DNA from: Irpex lacteus
Lineage: Eukaryota > Basidiomycota > Agaricomycetes > Polyporales > Irpicaceae
Assembly: GCA_001986395.2 (NCBI GenBank)
Contig: MQVO02000001.1
Span: 372,001 to 436,000 of the forward strand
Reading direction: 5' to 3'
Length of the DNA stretch: 64,000 nucleotides
Positions 24,754 through 35,982 of this stretch are shown one piece after another. Each line of letters starts with the position of its first letter. Position 1 is the stretch's first letter. Both the position numbers and the translations under genes were made by a program. Under the pieces are notes generated by a model. It searched no databases and had not been told where the DNA came from. It was given only the letters and a program-made list of their open reading frames with translations.

Positions 24754-27700
24754 CTATGCTTGGGCACCTTGAGAGTGCTCCTCAGCAATCCTCATAATCT
24801 CCATCAGCAGCATCTGCTGCTCAGGCGTAAGAGACGTGGTAGCCTTCTGGTAGCCGTTGCCATTCTTCATTTGGAATGCTGTAGATTCTGAGTCAGCATC
24901 GCTTTGTCATGACCGCAACAGAACGAATATACTCACTCGTCAAGGCTTGCTTGAAGGTAACATATGGGTCGACGGTATCGAGGGGGTCAATGTACCCGAG
25001 CTCTTCTTCGATATCCGAGTCTTCAGAAGCTATCGACTCCTCATCGACACCAAGGGCAGCTTGCCTCTGGGACTTCTCGCGCAAACGAGCACCCTGTGAT
25101 TGACGTGAGCACGGTATGCACCAACTTCCTAAAGTTTAATTTACCTCATTGGCCAACATCTCGATGTAAGCGGAGTCAGAGTCCCAAACATCCTCTATTA
25201 ACGTGATGTTAGGATATATCTGATAGTTTATAACATGAAAACAAACCTTCTTCCTCGCCGAGATTGAGCAAACCATCGTCATAGTCGCCATCGGAATCAT
25301 CCTCATTCTGGAAGGCAGCCTCCAATTCTTTGCGAGCTGAGATAGGGAGAATGTCATTAGTACATACATGGTCTATGGGCGGTCACAGGCATTACCTTCG
25401 ATAGCCTTTGGAAGGTCCTTGAAGACATGCAGAGCACCAGACACGATGTGCGGCCATCCTTCGCGGACAGGTTCAGGAATAGCATTCGGGTCCATCTCCA
25501 ACAAAGAACATAACGCCACGAGGCACAGCTTCTTGTCGTGCACACGAGGGAGACGGTTCGACGACTCAATAGCCTCGAACCACTTGTCGAAAACGAGCTT
25601 GGATGTACCAGGCTGAATCGACTCCATGATGTGCAGAGCAGCAGCAGGGTTGTACAGGACCGCATTGATCAATACCTCGAGGTTAGCCAGACGGAGAGAA
25701 CGGGTGTTAGCACTATCGAGGATGGTCAAAGCAGTGTTGATGATTGGTTGCAAACCCTATCATGCAGGAGGTGAGCAAATGATCGGATAACTATTCTCTG
25801 TACATACCTCGTCAATGAAACCACGAAGGTTGAGCAACAAAGATTCAGCCAACTTGCAGCCATTAACAGCATCGTTCTCGCCGAGGTGTTCGCTAGTGAT
25901 AGCAGTGGTGTAGATATCAAGGGCCATCTGTCTATAGTCTTGACGGGCCTTGAAGACGTCGGTGCCGAAAGAAACAAAGTTATCCAAGGATGGGAGCATT
26001 TCTGGAATGACGGCGGCGTAGGGTGAAAGGAGTGCTACGGTGTCGAGAAAGGCGTGCCTACCATCAAGGAAGTCAACAGCATCGGCCTTGAACAGCCTGT
26101 ATGTCAACTCATATACAGGCCACATGCTGGGTGAGATGGCCCGTAGCTTGAAGGTAAGGCTATCGACCAGCTCGTACATGTTGTCGAAGAGATCTACGGG
26201 ACAACGGATCAGGATTAACATCATACGCCTTAGCTTCAGGTTTGTCGAATTCACTCACCAAGAAGTTTACCCTCTAGAGTAAGAGTTATAATCGGGATGA
26301 TGATCTCCTGAACTTGCGCAAGGATCTCTGGTGAAGAATCGACAGAGCTCACGACCTAGTCACAAATGCGGTGAGTGTCTCAGCAAGCATAGCGGGAACT
26401 ACAGCGCCTACCGTGCCAATAGTCTTGGCAACACCCATAGCGGCGAAGATCTTGTCTTCGCCATTGTCGTTCTCCATAAGTCTATCAAGGTCAACATTAC
26501 CTCCGTCAGTCTCCTCAAGTGCGATGCTTTCCTTTGCAAGACGAGTGTATGTCTCGCACTGGAAATCGACACCGTCAGTGAAAATCTACACACTATAAAA
26601 AGGCGACGCACAAGACGGGCAGTAAGCTCAGCGGCAACAGGAAGGAGCTCAGCCTGGTAATGGTCGACCATGGTCTCCATACAGCTGTTCAGGATATCCA
26701 AATCTGTCTCTTCAGACAACTTCAACAGAGTCTGGATAACCTTTCCTACTTGAGGAGCTACGGCTTGTTTGACTACAAAGACAGATTGAGAACATCCAAT
26801 TCCAGGCATGCGTATACAATGACATACCAGACTCGTGAACGATCACCATTTCGGTCAAGGTGAGGGCTGCCTGGACGCGGACGGGGAGCTCCGCATCATC
26901 TAGGCAGGCGGCCACTGCAGTGAACGCAGCCCTCAAGTTCTACGGCCATTGTTAAACAAATCGGTATGCAATGCGATAGATAGAATTCTCACCTCCTCGT
27001 TGGTCCACTGCAGACCGGACTTCTCAACAGTCCCGATAACTTCACAAGCCTGAGTACGCGAGAGAAAGAATTAGTGAAGATGGACGGCTGTCCACATGAA
27101 ACAGTGTGCTTACGATAGCACGGATGTATGGCTCGGTGTTGCTGCTGAACTCGGGGATAACGTGCTGAACTAGGAACTGTTCCATGCTACCCTTGACCTC
27201 TGGGTGGCGCATAATGACGTGCCCGAGAGCCGCTGTCATGTTCAGCGCACCGAACCGCTGGGGTGCAGCAGGTTTCCTTCAGAGAGGCTAAGGGTCAGAT
27301 GACCAGAAAGGATAATTAGGCTACTCACTCGTTCAGGACACGGTTGATGAATTGAAGGATGGGCATGAAAGTAATCTTCGTTCGGTTGCTGGTGAGTGAG
27401 AGGAGGAAAGTCGTCGCGGCAGAGACGGGCGTGTCAAATGCCTCGAATTCGTCTGCTACGAGTTAACAAACCGCGTCTGCTCGAATTACCATGTTGAAAC
27501 TCACCAACGGAAATTCGGACATATTCAATAGGGTCAGTGGTCCACTGTTCTTGCTTGGTGCTGTTGAAGCAGAGCTGGGGGAAGACGTATGACGTCACTA
27601 GAGACTCGAAGTGAGGCTTCAGCATCGTCCAAGTCGACTTCGGCTTGACACTAAGTAAGCAGTGAAGTTAGCGACTGATGTCAGAAACCTTAAATAACTG

Positions 27701-28898
27701 CTCGATCGTACCACTCAGTGAAGAAAGTGAAAATCTGGTATTGACACTTCTTGGACAGCCACGTCTGGCCAGAAACGAAGAGCTCGACCTGTTGCAAGTA
27801 AATCTTGAAGATCTCCGGTGCGAACGAGGTCACAAAGTGTTGGGCGAACCCAGCATACTCCTGCTGCATCGAGCTCGGGAGCTGAGATGGGTTGCCGAAG
27901 CGAGTGAACAGGCGGCCGAGGATACCGTATGCCCATTTCTTGGCTTTCCACCACTCACTGCGTTCGCGCTCCTCTTCGTCATCAGGTACAGCCTCTTTGG
28001 GGATCTGGAGGTTGACGACTTGGAAAAGGAGGCGTCCCCATGGCACGAGGCTCTCAGAGCTTTGTTGATGAGCGCTCAGGTGCAGGACAATACTCGTTTT
28101 GTAGGCTTTGAGGATGAGATGAAGCATGAAAGGAATCTCCTGGCTGGCGTTTGCCGGAGGTGTGGATAGCAGCTGGGTGGCTATGTTCACTAGAGTGGGG
28201 AAGAGCTGCTTGACCAACTCGGGCAGGATATCCGCGGTTTGGCGGAAGCTATGCAGAACATTAGCTGGGCCCAGTTAACATAGACAAGAGCCAGTACTCA
28301 CCGGAAAGCCCTGACCATTTCAAGAGAAGCAATACATCCCGCCACAACTTCGCGTATCTCGCTACTAGCCAGAAGTCTCTTCACATCGTCCAACAGTGTT
28401 GGCCATTGATCAGGGAAATCGCGTGCAACAATGTTTTTGAGCGTACTCGCGAGTTGGACAGAGATAGATCGTGATGGAGAGGCCGCCAGAAGAGGCAACA
28501 AGGACGATTTCAGCGCGACGCGGTCGGATTGGGGAATCGGCACTTGATCAGGGCGAGGGCTGGCAGGGTCGACGAAATACGATGTGTACACGCGATTCTT
28601 GAGGTAAACTACACCTGCCTGACGCGTAGCACTGGCAGAGACGTGGTCAGGAGAAACTCGTGCAAGACACGCGTGAGGCACGTACAGTTCAACGTTATCA
28701 TTGCCGATGATCTGCAGCAACGCAGTTAACATGCCCTCCTGCGTGCCGAGCTGGGGGGTAGATCATGTTCAGAGACTGCAGAAAGTCGTAAAACGCGTCG
28801 TTACACACCTTGCGGATCTGCAGCTCACCGCTCTTTTGAACATTGGGGTCGGAATTGTAGGTGGTGGCGAATAGGTTGGACAAAGTCTGGAGGTCCAT
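24754..28898 (-). CDS. NMD5: Importin-beta/karyopherin (Nmd5/Sxm1, importin-7/8 type)
   Basis: About 1000 residues over more than ten exons. The N-terminus MDLQTLSNLFATTYNSDPN, then ATRQAGVVYLKNRV across an intron, and LASTLKNIVARDFPDQWP form the importin-beta N-terminal (IBN) domain that binds Ran-GTP. The remainder is all alpha-helical, HEAT-repeat-like, with an acidic stretch near the C-terminus (the exons around 25000-25330). The protein ends QMLLMEIMRIAEEHSQGAQA, stop at 24754-24756. Family role: nuclear import of ribosomal proteins and other cargo. The upstream in-frame TTG at 28910 is not used; ATG 28898 matches the family start. Nmd5 rather than Sxm1 is a best guess. Confidence 0.88.
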
Positions 28899-29250
28899 CT
28901 CGCTGGTCAAAAGTTAGCGAAGGACGTAGATTTGTGGTTCGAGGACACTGACTCGTTTTAAGAGAGTAAAGTACAAAGACACAAAGCTTAGGGTATCGGT
29001 TGAAAGAGAGAAAGATGATGGTGAAGAACCAAAATTTCTAAGTACGCGAGGCGCGTCTGAATTTCTCTCGAAATCACAGAAACGTGGTTATCTGATGTAG
29101 ATCTTGCATTCAAGTTCACTCGTGTGTACCAACGTGGAACGTTGAGCACACGCAATATATAATAATCGTAAGTAGTATGTAATTAGGAGAGTGTCTGATA
29201 CTATATGGCACTCTAATAATGAATAAGTATCCTCTCTGTAGCCACCACGG
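28899..29250. other. Short intergenic region
   Basis: Promoter of the importin gene and 3' flank of DSC3. No feature seen beyond AT-rich sequence. Confidence 0.5.
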
Positions 29251-30320
29251 TCAGGATAGGGCGTATGTCCATATCCCAAACACTAGGTTCATTACGAATC
29301 CAATGACGATACCCATCTGCATGCGTTTCCTGCGAACATGTAAGTTGGCTCTCGTGGTGAATAACGCGCAACTCACGATAGCGGTGAAGGCTCAACTACA
29401 TCATGTTCTAGGCCGTCTTCCCAGAATATTGCCCGTTTATGCTCACGAAAGAAGAAGAACGGAATGACGGGGAAGAAGAATCCCAGGATGATGCCGTTTA
29501 AGATCACGCCAGAAGTCTGTGATGATCCTTGAGCGAGGGAGCCGGGACCGACACCGTTCATCGAATCCATCCATTGTTCTTCAAGAGCACGAGCATGCTC
29601 ATCGTCTGCAACATACAATTAGCTGACTGGCTGCTTCTGGGTACTCGCACATACACTCTTCTTCGTTTGTAAAGTCCTGATCCAAGAAATTGCTGGCAGA
29701 CTGAGAATGGAACTGGGCGCGGAAGTTAGCAATATCCGAGGCAGAGAAGCCTGCAGCCGCTAGTCGGTCAAACCCTCTGAGAGGTTTCAGTTGTGTTTGC
29801 TAATGTGACAAGAATAAGACCTTTTATTGTACCAAACAATATACAACGGCATACCTGGACTTTTGTTTCATCCTCTTCTCCGGGTTCCATCTTAGGGCCT
29901 ACGGCGCAATTTATCCAAGTAGGAGGGTGTTCGGCATCGGTGTCACCCCCGGCTACCGCAGACGTTGCTCGACGCTGCCGGTCTTCGAGGGAGACTAGCC
30001 ACGAATGCAAGAGGGTATTGTCTGTGAGCAGTCTTCCTGAATGAATGAGACGCAGTCTGTTGTCTCTTAATTGTGGTCTATATTCCCGAATCTGTTCGTA
30101 TGAGCACGAGGCAAACGTTCGAAAGTAATGTACACACCTGACGTTTCACATCGCGTACAGCATCTTGTTCTTCCACCTGAAGCGTTAGATCTGGGTGCCC
30201 CTCGGAGAACCGTATCACTAGAGTCTTCGGAGCAGCAGCTTGAGATGAACTAGAGGCGTTCACTGGCTCTGTGGCGCGCTGTTTCCCTTTCGCCTTCTCG
30301 CTTAAAGTGTTCAAGGACAT
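29251..30320 (-). CDS. dsc3: DSC E3 ubiquitin ligase complex subunit 3 (DUF2407)
   Basis: ATG 30320 opens MSLNTLSEKAKGKQRA. A ubiquitin-like domain follows (TLVIRFSEGHPDLTLQVEE, then RDVKRQIREYRP across an intron and LIHSGRLLTD). The C-terminal DUF2407 part has GFDRLAAAGFSASDIANFR, a YDEHARALEEQWMDSM block and two hydrophobic segments (VILNGIILGFFFPVIPFFF and IGFVMNLVFGIW). The stop is TGA at 29251-29253. In fission yeast the Dsc complex is a Golgi/endosomal membrane ubiquitin ligase that activates the SREBP sterol/oxygen sensor and removes orphan membrane proteins. It is transcribed divergently from ARP6, with 241 bp between the start codons. Confidence 0.9.
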
Positions 30321-30561
30321 GGTGGGTTTGACGCAGTCTCTATTAGTGCAAGTTAAACAAACAGTATATTAGCTCGCCGTCCGTAGTCCTCGAAAGACAA
30401 TAGTAAAGGCAGGTACGATACCTTTGAGTGTTCAGGTGGTAGTGGTCAGGGTCTGAGAGTTACGCGCCCATAGCGGCCAGTCCTCCTTGACGGCGAACTA
30501 CCATCATCTTCAGCAAATGTTAGCCAAACCTCGCTAACTGCACTCTAATGCAACACGAAGG
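30321..30561. promoter_or_regulatory. Shared divergent promoter of DSC3 and ARP6
   Basis: Only 241 bp separate the two start codons, so both core promoters must lie here. No clear TATA box was found. Confidence 0.5.
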
Positions 30562-32426
30562 ATGAAGAAAAATAGCATAGTCGTGGTCGACAATGGCGCA
30601 GCAACGATTAAATTGGGCGTGGTACATGGCAAAGCAAAAGTGGTTCCAAGGTTCGTACGTAGTGTGCATGCGGCTCGAACTATGCTAATTACTTTCGACA
30701 GGATTATTCAGAACGCGATAGTACGCTCGAAAGGAGACAAGACGACTTATATCGGTCAAGAGATCGACAGTTGTCGAGATTTCTCCTCCCTGCATTACCG
30801 GCTGCCATTCGAAAAGGTACGCTGGCTCGTTATCTGTCACCAAGAGCCCTCGTTTCATGTCTGCAGTATACGTAGGGGTACCTTGTCGATTGGGATGCAC
30901 AGAAGGCAATATGGGACGATATATTCACGAGTAAATACCTTGGGGTACGTCGTCGCGGTGATACCTCGTTTTAGCCTCACTGACACCAGCTTTCAGGTTG
31001 CTCCTTCTGAAGCGTCCCTGCTGATGACGGAGCCCTACTTCAACTTACCCAACCTACAAGACGTATACGACCAATTCGTCTTCGAAGAGTACGAATTTCA
31101 GTCGTATTACCGTTGCACTCGTGAGTTCGTTCACTGGTTGGTATGTCACTTGATCTCATCTTGAACCCAGCGGCGTCAATGGTACCGTACAGTAAACTAT
31201 TCGAGGACAAAGACCAGCCAGCCCCGGAATGTATGCTCATCGTTGACGCCGGATTCAGCTACACTCACGTAGTGCCCATTATGAAAGGATCAATCATCTG
31301 GCCGGCGGTACGAAGGTGATTACACTTGAACACTATGCTTGGTCATGCATGTTACTCACTGCGTAATCAGGATCGATGTGGGTGGTAAGCTCTTGACAAA
31401 TCAATTGAAAGAGCTCGTGTCATATCGCCAGTGGAACATGATGGATGAGACTTACGTGATGAACGACGTAAAGGAAAGTTGCTGCTACGTATCCACAGAT
31501 TTCAGACGGGACATTGAGTTATGTCGGTGTGTATTCCGCGTCATTTGCTGAAATTTGCCTTGTTCTCACATGCGCTCCATTGCTAGCGAGAATCCCAAGA
31601 CGAACTCAATCGTGAGGGAGTACATTCTACCGGATTTTGCTTCCAACAAGCGAGGGCATGTGCGAGCTAAAGACGAACCGCTGGTCGACTCCTCTCAAAT
31701 TCTGTACATGAACAATGAGAGGTTTTCTGTCCCTGAGCTGTTGTTCAGGCCTGACGATATTGGTAAGGTGCTTGGCCTTCATGAGCTTGACAATGAAATT
31801 CATTTCCCGTTACAGGGCTTGAACAAGCCGGACTGGCGTCGACGATAGCTCATAGCATCTCAGCGTTGCCGGAAGAGCTACAAGGGATGTTCTGGGCCAA
31901 CATTGGGCTGATCGGTGGCACGACGAAATTCCCCTTCTTCTGTGACAGGCTGTACGTATATGTGTTACACGCTGTTCATTGACGCTCATTAGACTCACTG
32001 TGCGTTCCTAACAGATCGACTGAACTTCGATCGCTGGCCCCGGTCGATTGTGAAGTTAAAATATATCAAGGCGCAGAGTGGGTCGTTTGACATGATAATA
32101 TATATGTGAACGCTAACGGGTATGACACCCCTAGGCCTGTTTTGGAGGCGTTCAGCGGAGCGCTGGCGTTTGCTCGATCGCCGGCGTTTTCTGACTGTGT
32201 CGTAACTCGGGAAGAGTATCTCGAGGCGGGAAGTAATGCTTCTCGGCGCAAATTCAGGGATTGGAAGCCGACGGAGAAGGAGTCGAAGGGTAAGGAGGTG
32301 TTGAGAGGGAGAAGCTCAGGGAAGGGTAGGGATGAAGATGACGACGATGAGGATGGACCACCAAGGAAAGTAGGACGGGGACGGGGAAGAGGAGGTGGCG
32401 CGTCTTACCGAAAACGAGGAGGCTAA
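30562..32426 (+). CDS. ARP6: Actin-related protein 6 (SWR1 chromatin-remodelling subunit) with extra C-terminal tail
   Basis: The N-terminus [14 protein letters not shown] is the actin-fold phosphate loop. Then come the ARP6-like [21 protein letters not shown] across an intron, [50 protein letters not shown] and the [15 protein letters not shown] block. Arp6 is part of the SWR1 complex that deposits histone H2A.Z. About nine exons. After [15 protein letters not shown], where Arp6 proteins usually end or soon end, this one continues for ~50 residues: Lys/Ser-rich, then an acidic DEDDDDEDG run, then GRGRGRGGG. That RGG-type tail is unusual for the family. Confidence 0.9.
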
Positions 32427-32874
32427 CACTCAAATGGAACGCTTTCATTCCTTCCTGGTTTGTCGCCACATGCCCGTTCGTCGTCTTGTTAACCTGTTCT
32501 CCCTTTCATTTCCATTCCAGTATTGACGCACGTCGTGAACCAGAGGCGCGAACGATTTCCCTTCGTTGGGCAAGATTGTCCTCAGCGTCATTGTCGTCAA
32601 AACACGCGCTCGGTCTGAGTGTGAATGTACGCCACAGCATGCCGCCTCGCAACATTGTGTTGAACTTTCGTCCCTAAGATGAGGAGCTTTCCTTCTACCA
32701 CAGTTCAGTCTTCCAAGGTTTGATGCCCGTCTTGTGTATAAAAGCCCCACGGGGGGTTCTCCGCCTCGTTTCTGCGTTCTCCGCCAGTCGTGTCCTTCGT
32801 GAGGTCGAAGCTTCCAGTGTATAGCTAACCGTGCCAGCACTGCACACCAATCGGTTGGTTTAGAGCTATTGAGC
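32427..32874. other. Intergenic between ARP6 and P450-4
   Basis: Contains the 3' flank of ARP6 and, at its downstream end, the TATA box of P450-4. No other gene is supported. Confidence 0.5.
32737..32743 (+). promoter_or_regulatory. TATA box of P450-4
   Basis: A perfect TATAAAA lies 132 bp upstream of the ATG at 32875, flanked by GC-rich DNA. Confidence 0.55.
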
Positions 32875-35021
32875 ATGGCGAATAAGCTCCTGCCTCATGG
32901 GCTTCAGATCTCCGCTGCAGACGGTATCACTGCTATAATTATTGTTGCGTTGGTGTGTAGTCTTTACATCATCGTCCTAATTGCCACTGACGTTGCCTTC
33001 AGTGCACACATTTCGTCTTTAGGAAATGGGAGCCCCTGTCAATACCGATTATCAGTGGTCTTTTATTGGTCCTCCCGGCATTCTTGAGCAGTATGCTCTT
33101 TGCTAGTTTTGGTATTTGGAGAAGTGTCCTTTGTGCGATTCTCGTGTTTTGGACGACTCTGGGCCTCTCAATTGTTCTGTATCGACTTTCTCCCTTCCAT
33201 CCGCTCGCCAGATACCCAGGCCCAATCGAAGCCAAAATTTCGAAGATCTGGACAACCTGGATCGTGAACCAAGGCCGGCAACATCTGTACATCGAACAGC
33301 TACACCTACAGTACGGCGACGTCGTTAGAATCGGTATGTGTCATCGTTACGAGAGTAATCGTGAGACTGAGTTTGTATTTTAGGACCGAATGAACTCTCT
33401 ATACGCGATGTATCCGCTATTCAGCCACTTATGGGATCTCAAGGGTGGCCAAAGGGACCCTGTGAGTGGTGCTCAACGTGTATGCCACAGGGTCGTGCTA
33501 AACGTTCACAAGTGTGGAACGGCAGGACTTTTCATAATCCGCAGCCAGGCTTGATTGCTCTGCGACGAAGTGCTGCTCATGCAGCACAACGCAAAGCATG
33601 GAATCGTGCGTTCAACACAGTGGCATTGAGAGAATATGAGCCTATCATCCGGAGTCGTGTGACGCAGTTCGTCGACGCCCTTGGCAAGCAAAACTGTGCT
33701 GTTGATCTGGCCCAATGGTTAAGCTTCTTTACTACGGTGTGTATAGTCACTGTTTAGTTTCGTTGAGTACAGCTTACTAAAAACTACACTTTCTGTCAAG
33801 ATATGACTTCATGTGCGACATGGCGTGAGTACTTCAACATCACACTTTTACCGCCAGCAATAACGCTCCAGCTGTCAGATTTGGTGGTGGCACTGAGATG
33901 CTTCGGGATGGTGACACGGATGGCATATGGCAGAACATGAAAGATGGCTTAAAGTGAGTGCGAGTGTTGGTTATCTTGTTTCCTATTATAATTCCGCGCG
34001 AGTACAGGATGTCTCAAATTTACGAAACGATCCCATGGTTTGCGTATTACGCAAGATACATACCCGGAGTTGCCATGGACCTCAAGCTATTTCGAGCCAA
34101 ATGTTATCAGCGCGCAGAGCAAAGATACGCTACAGGGTCAAAGGTAAAGGACCTCATGTACTACCTGGTGAGTAGGCTATGCCCGGGTGCGAGCAGCGTT
34201 AACAGTCAATTTACCAGAGCAATGAAGGTAGCGACGACGAACAGACACCGGCTCGCTCGCTCGTCATATCAGAAGCTGTCCTTGCAGTCATAGCTGGATC
34301 TGACACGACATCCACCGCTTTGAGCAACACTTTCTGGTGTCTGTTACGCTATCCCCATTACTATAAGCGACTGCAAGATGAAGTAGACCGATTCTATCCA
34401 TCAGGAGACGATGCTCTGGATTCTAAACATCATCCCAAGATGGTATACTTGGATGCTGTTTTGTAAGCGTGGATTCATATTTACGACTCGAACGGAACGC
34501 TCACGAAATTTTTCAGAAAAGAAGTCCTTCGTTTGTACCCCGCGGTGCCTAGTGGCAGCCAAAGATCCGCTGAGATGGGCACGCAGGAAAAAGCGATTGG
34601 GCCGTAGTGCGTGGATCTGTTACATTTGGCAATCTGTTCGACTTATACTTCATCCAGCTACATACCAGAGGGAAACCAAGCGCGAATCCATTTTTGGTCC
34701 GTTCATCGTGATCCTCGCAACTTTTCGTACCCGGAAAGTTTCTACCCCGACCGCTGGCTCATCGCCGAGGGACTGCAGCCGACTTCAGAGAAGCTCGTTC
34801 ACAACCCGAATGCGTATGTGCCATTCTCATTCGGACCGGCCAATTGCGTTGGGAAGAATCTCGCGCTGCAGGAAATGCGCACTTTGATCTGCCACACGAT
34901 GCAGAAGTTCTCCATGAGGTTCGAAGAAGGCTGGAATCCCTTGGAATGGGAGCGTAACCTTGAAGACAGGATGGTTTACAAAACGGGACGTCTGCCAATC
35001 GTCTTGGTGAGAAGGTCGTGA
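32875..35021 (+). CDS. Cytochrome P450 monooxygenase (P450-4), first of tandem pair
   Basis: ATG 32875 begins MANKLLPHGLQISAADG and a hydrophobic anchor. The hinge is LSPFHPLARYPGP, followed by KPWNRAF-type KAWNRAFNTVALREY, FGGGTEMLRDGD (after YDFMCDMA), the I-helix VIAGSDTTSTALS, K-helix EVLR in KEVLRLYPAVPSG, FYPDRW and the heme loop FSFGPANCVGKNLA. It ends ..GRLPIVLVRRS. About ten exons; one join (IG-P-YIPEGNQ) needs an intron with donor GTAGTG. It is the closest relative of the next gene, in sequence and in exon order. ER-bound monooxygenase by family; substrate unknown. Confidence 0.88.
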
Positions 35022-35982
35022 TTGTGTCATATACCGTAGTCAACAACGCTTCATCACCTGCCTGCTCATGACCCGATGGCCGTGCAACAACCTGTGCGTT
35101 CCTGTGCGGAACTGAAGTTGCTCTTTAATCCACCGGTGCAATTGTGCGTCATTATGCATTAATCTCGGGTCCGACCCGGGTATCAAAACCCCGCTCCGTC
35201 AGACTTTGTCAGGGTTGTAGAGCGAGAATACGGTCTCTTTCCGGTGAGTTAACGGTGTGACTTCATGTGTGCCGAGTGTATGTTCACTTCCAGATTCGTT
35301 TTCCTCTACTACGTGAGCGCGGTAGTCCTACTGCTTTACTTGTTCCAGGCTAACCTCGGCCATGACTGGCACCGAGTGATCTTCTCCGGTGATGCATACA
35401 CGAGTATGTCGTCTTCGGTACACTCGTTCCATATCACGTATAGTCTGACCTCGGCAGCTGGGCTGCTGGATTGTAGTACGGGAGCTCTCACGCGGTCACA
35501 TTGGACAGAATGTGGCACGTAGAGATACCAGCAAACACTTCGTGTTCAACGCAGCTCATTACGGCAAGAATTCAAGGTACATTTGCGCCACAACGAATCG
35601 CGCAATCTGCACGTACAAGACTGAACTTTATCCCCCAGGAGTAATTGATGTTTGCTTGAGAGGCCGGTAGTAGGAACCTCGCCGCTCATGCCCCTGTGAC
35701 CTCGAGTGAGTGGATCTTCTGCGTCTTCCCCGTTGCGACTGTGCACGGCATCTGATTCTATGGACTCATATTCTGAGAGGCCCTTGGTGGCTGATTTAGA
35801 GTTCTCAGCGACCGCTCATATTCCGACTAGGGCGATGTCAAGCACTGAATCCGCCCCACGTGTAGACTAAAACGCTATGCTCGTTCGGCCAAGCTCTTCC
35901 GGGCTCTCTCTTCGGGAACCTTTATTAACGGACACCCAGTGAGTGGAATGATACCGTATTCATCCATCCTACATAGCCAACT
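35022..35982. other. Spacer between tandem P450 genes
   Basis: Holds the 3' flank of P450-4 and promoter of P450-5. A hydrophobic frame at 35265-35522 (YYVSAVVLLLYLFQ) might be a stray first-exon remnant but has no P450 motif, so no gene is called. Confidence 0.4.

Noticed and set aside
35265..35522. Hydrophobic frame between the tandem P450 genes as a possible extra P450 first exon
   Set aside because: No P450 hinge or other motif follows; kept only as a remark in the spacer entry.
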